NCBI GenBank assembly: GCA_027451565.1
Contig: DAIDJC010000178.1
Coordinates: forward strand, 1-6,986
Reading direction: 5' to 3'
Length of the DNA: 6,986 nucleotides
Source: Limisphaerales bacterium
GTDB taxonomy: Bacteria > Verrucomicrobiota > Verrucomicrobiia > Limisphaerales > UBA11358
The position numbers were made by a program, and so were the translations under genes. The notes under the pieces were generated by a model. It ran no database searches and was not told the origin of the DNA. It saw only the letters and a list, made by a program, of their open reading frames with translations. This document shows positions 6,475-6,986 of the stretch, one piece after another (the stretch's first letter is position 1; each line of letters opens with the position of its first letter).

Positions 6475-6516
6475 CATCAGGCTGTCTTCCCATCAGAGGG
6501 GGAGCACAGGCAGGTT

Positions 6517-6986
6517 TTATCTTCCAAGGTATTTCACCACCGCCTCGGTGCGGGAGCTGACTTGAAGTTTGTCATAAATATTGTGGCAATGTTTGCGGAT
6601 TGTCTCGATGTTCACGGCGAGCACATCTGCAATCTCCTTGTAAAGCAATCCTTTGGACAGCAGTTCCAAAACCTCGCGCTCGCGGGCGGATAACGGATGT
6701 TCCGCCTCCGGTGATGGACGCTGATGATGGAAATACTGGACGATTTTTCGCGCAATCAGGCTATTCAAGGGCGAGCCGCCCCTTGTGGCATCCCGAACGG
6801 CCTCAATGACCTGCCCGCCGGTTCCGGACCGGCCTTTGAGGAGATACCCCACCGCACCCGCGAGCAAGGACTTGAAAATGACATCCGCATCCTCGTAAAC
6901 GGTGAGCATGATAAAATGCGTGCCTGGCAATTGCTCCTTGAGGCGTTGAACGCAATCAATCCCCGTCATTTTGGGCAGATTAATAT
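6517..6986 (-). CDS. NarL/FixJ-type response regulator, LuxR HTH output (N-terminus outside window)
   Basis: DNA-binding response regulator of a two-component system, cut by the right edge. The frame is open to the edge and begins INLPKMTGID, the stretch that normally follows the phospho-accepting aspartate (D-I-N-L-P), so that residue lies just outside. The rest of the receiver shows the switch threonine in FIMLTVYED and the conserved lysine in YLLKGRSG. A short linker (ARKIVQYFHHQRPSPEAEH) leads to a complete LuxR-type helix-turn-helix, LSAREREVLELLSKG followed by KEIADVLAVNIETIRKHCHN and IYDKLQVSSRTEAVVKYL, ending at a TAA at 6519-6517. The in-frame ATG at 6969 is internal to the receiver domain and is not the real start. 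Its partner kinase is not in the window. It is on the same strand as ispH, 191 bp upstream, but the hairpins between suggest separate transcription. Its target genes cannot be told from sequence. Confidence 0.93.
   Translation of the reverse strand, partial: INLPKMTGIDCVQRLKEQLPGTHFIMLTVYEDADVIFKSLLAGAVGYLLKGRSGTGGQVIEAVRDATRGGSPLNSLIARKIVQYFHHQRPSPEAEHPLSAREREVLELLSKGLLYKEIADVLAVNIETIRKHCHNIYDKLQVSSRTEAVVKYLGR

Noticed and set aside
6335..6493. 52-codon minus-strand open frame covering most of the ispH leader (ATG 6493, TAG 6337-6335)
   Set aside because: There is no Shine-Dalgarno and no recognisable motif, and this length is not unusual by chance. It would also overlap all the hairpin arms. 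Worth rechecking if the leader proves to be regulatory.
6236..6565. 109-codon plus-strand open frame between ispH and the response regulator
   Set aside because: It overlaps the ends of both genes antisense and shows no protein family features.

Overview
The window is about 7 kb of bacterial chromosome with moderate GC and mostly housekeeping genes. The lineage is probably Verrucomicrobiota. That rests on the long IspH with an N-terminal region of the cyanobacterial/plant kind, the style of the VapB antitoxin, and the dap/PhyH/folK grouping; it is an inference from recalled protein style, not a search.

Left edge (1-310): a truncated ISL3-type transposase fragment on the minus strand, running off the window, then about 110 bp of non-coding DNA in front of dapA.

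Plus-strand operon (311-3210): dapA, dapB, a PhyH-type Fe(II)/2-oxoglutarate oxygenase, and folK. Spacings are 3 bp, 15 bp and a 4-bp ATGA overlap, so these genes are almost certainly co-transcribed. DapA and DapB catalyse the first two committed steps from aspartate semialdehyde toward diaminopimelate and lysine. FolK makes the pyrophosphorylated pterin for folate. The oxygenase has an unknown substrate.

Minus-strand block, read right to left (6986-3233): a NarL/LuxR-type response regulator cut by the window edge, ispH (last step of the MEP isoprenoid pathway), a vapBC toxin-antitoxin pair whose vapC is frameshifted and also lacks one acidic active-site residue, and dgt (HD-domain dNTP triphosphohydrolase). 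vapC ends 3 bp before dgt. The two blocks converge, with only 22 bp between the folK and dgt stop codons.

The most interesting non-coding signal is the 191-bp leader between the response regulator and ispH. It holds a terminator-like hairpin followed by seven Ts only 16 nt before the ispH start codon. A third segment further upstream can pair perfectly, over 9 bp, with the 5' arm of that hairpin. This is the layout of a transcription attenuator, predicted here from sequence alone. I saw no tRNA, rRNA, CRISPR array or prophage genes.
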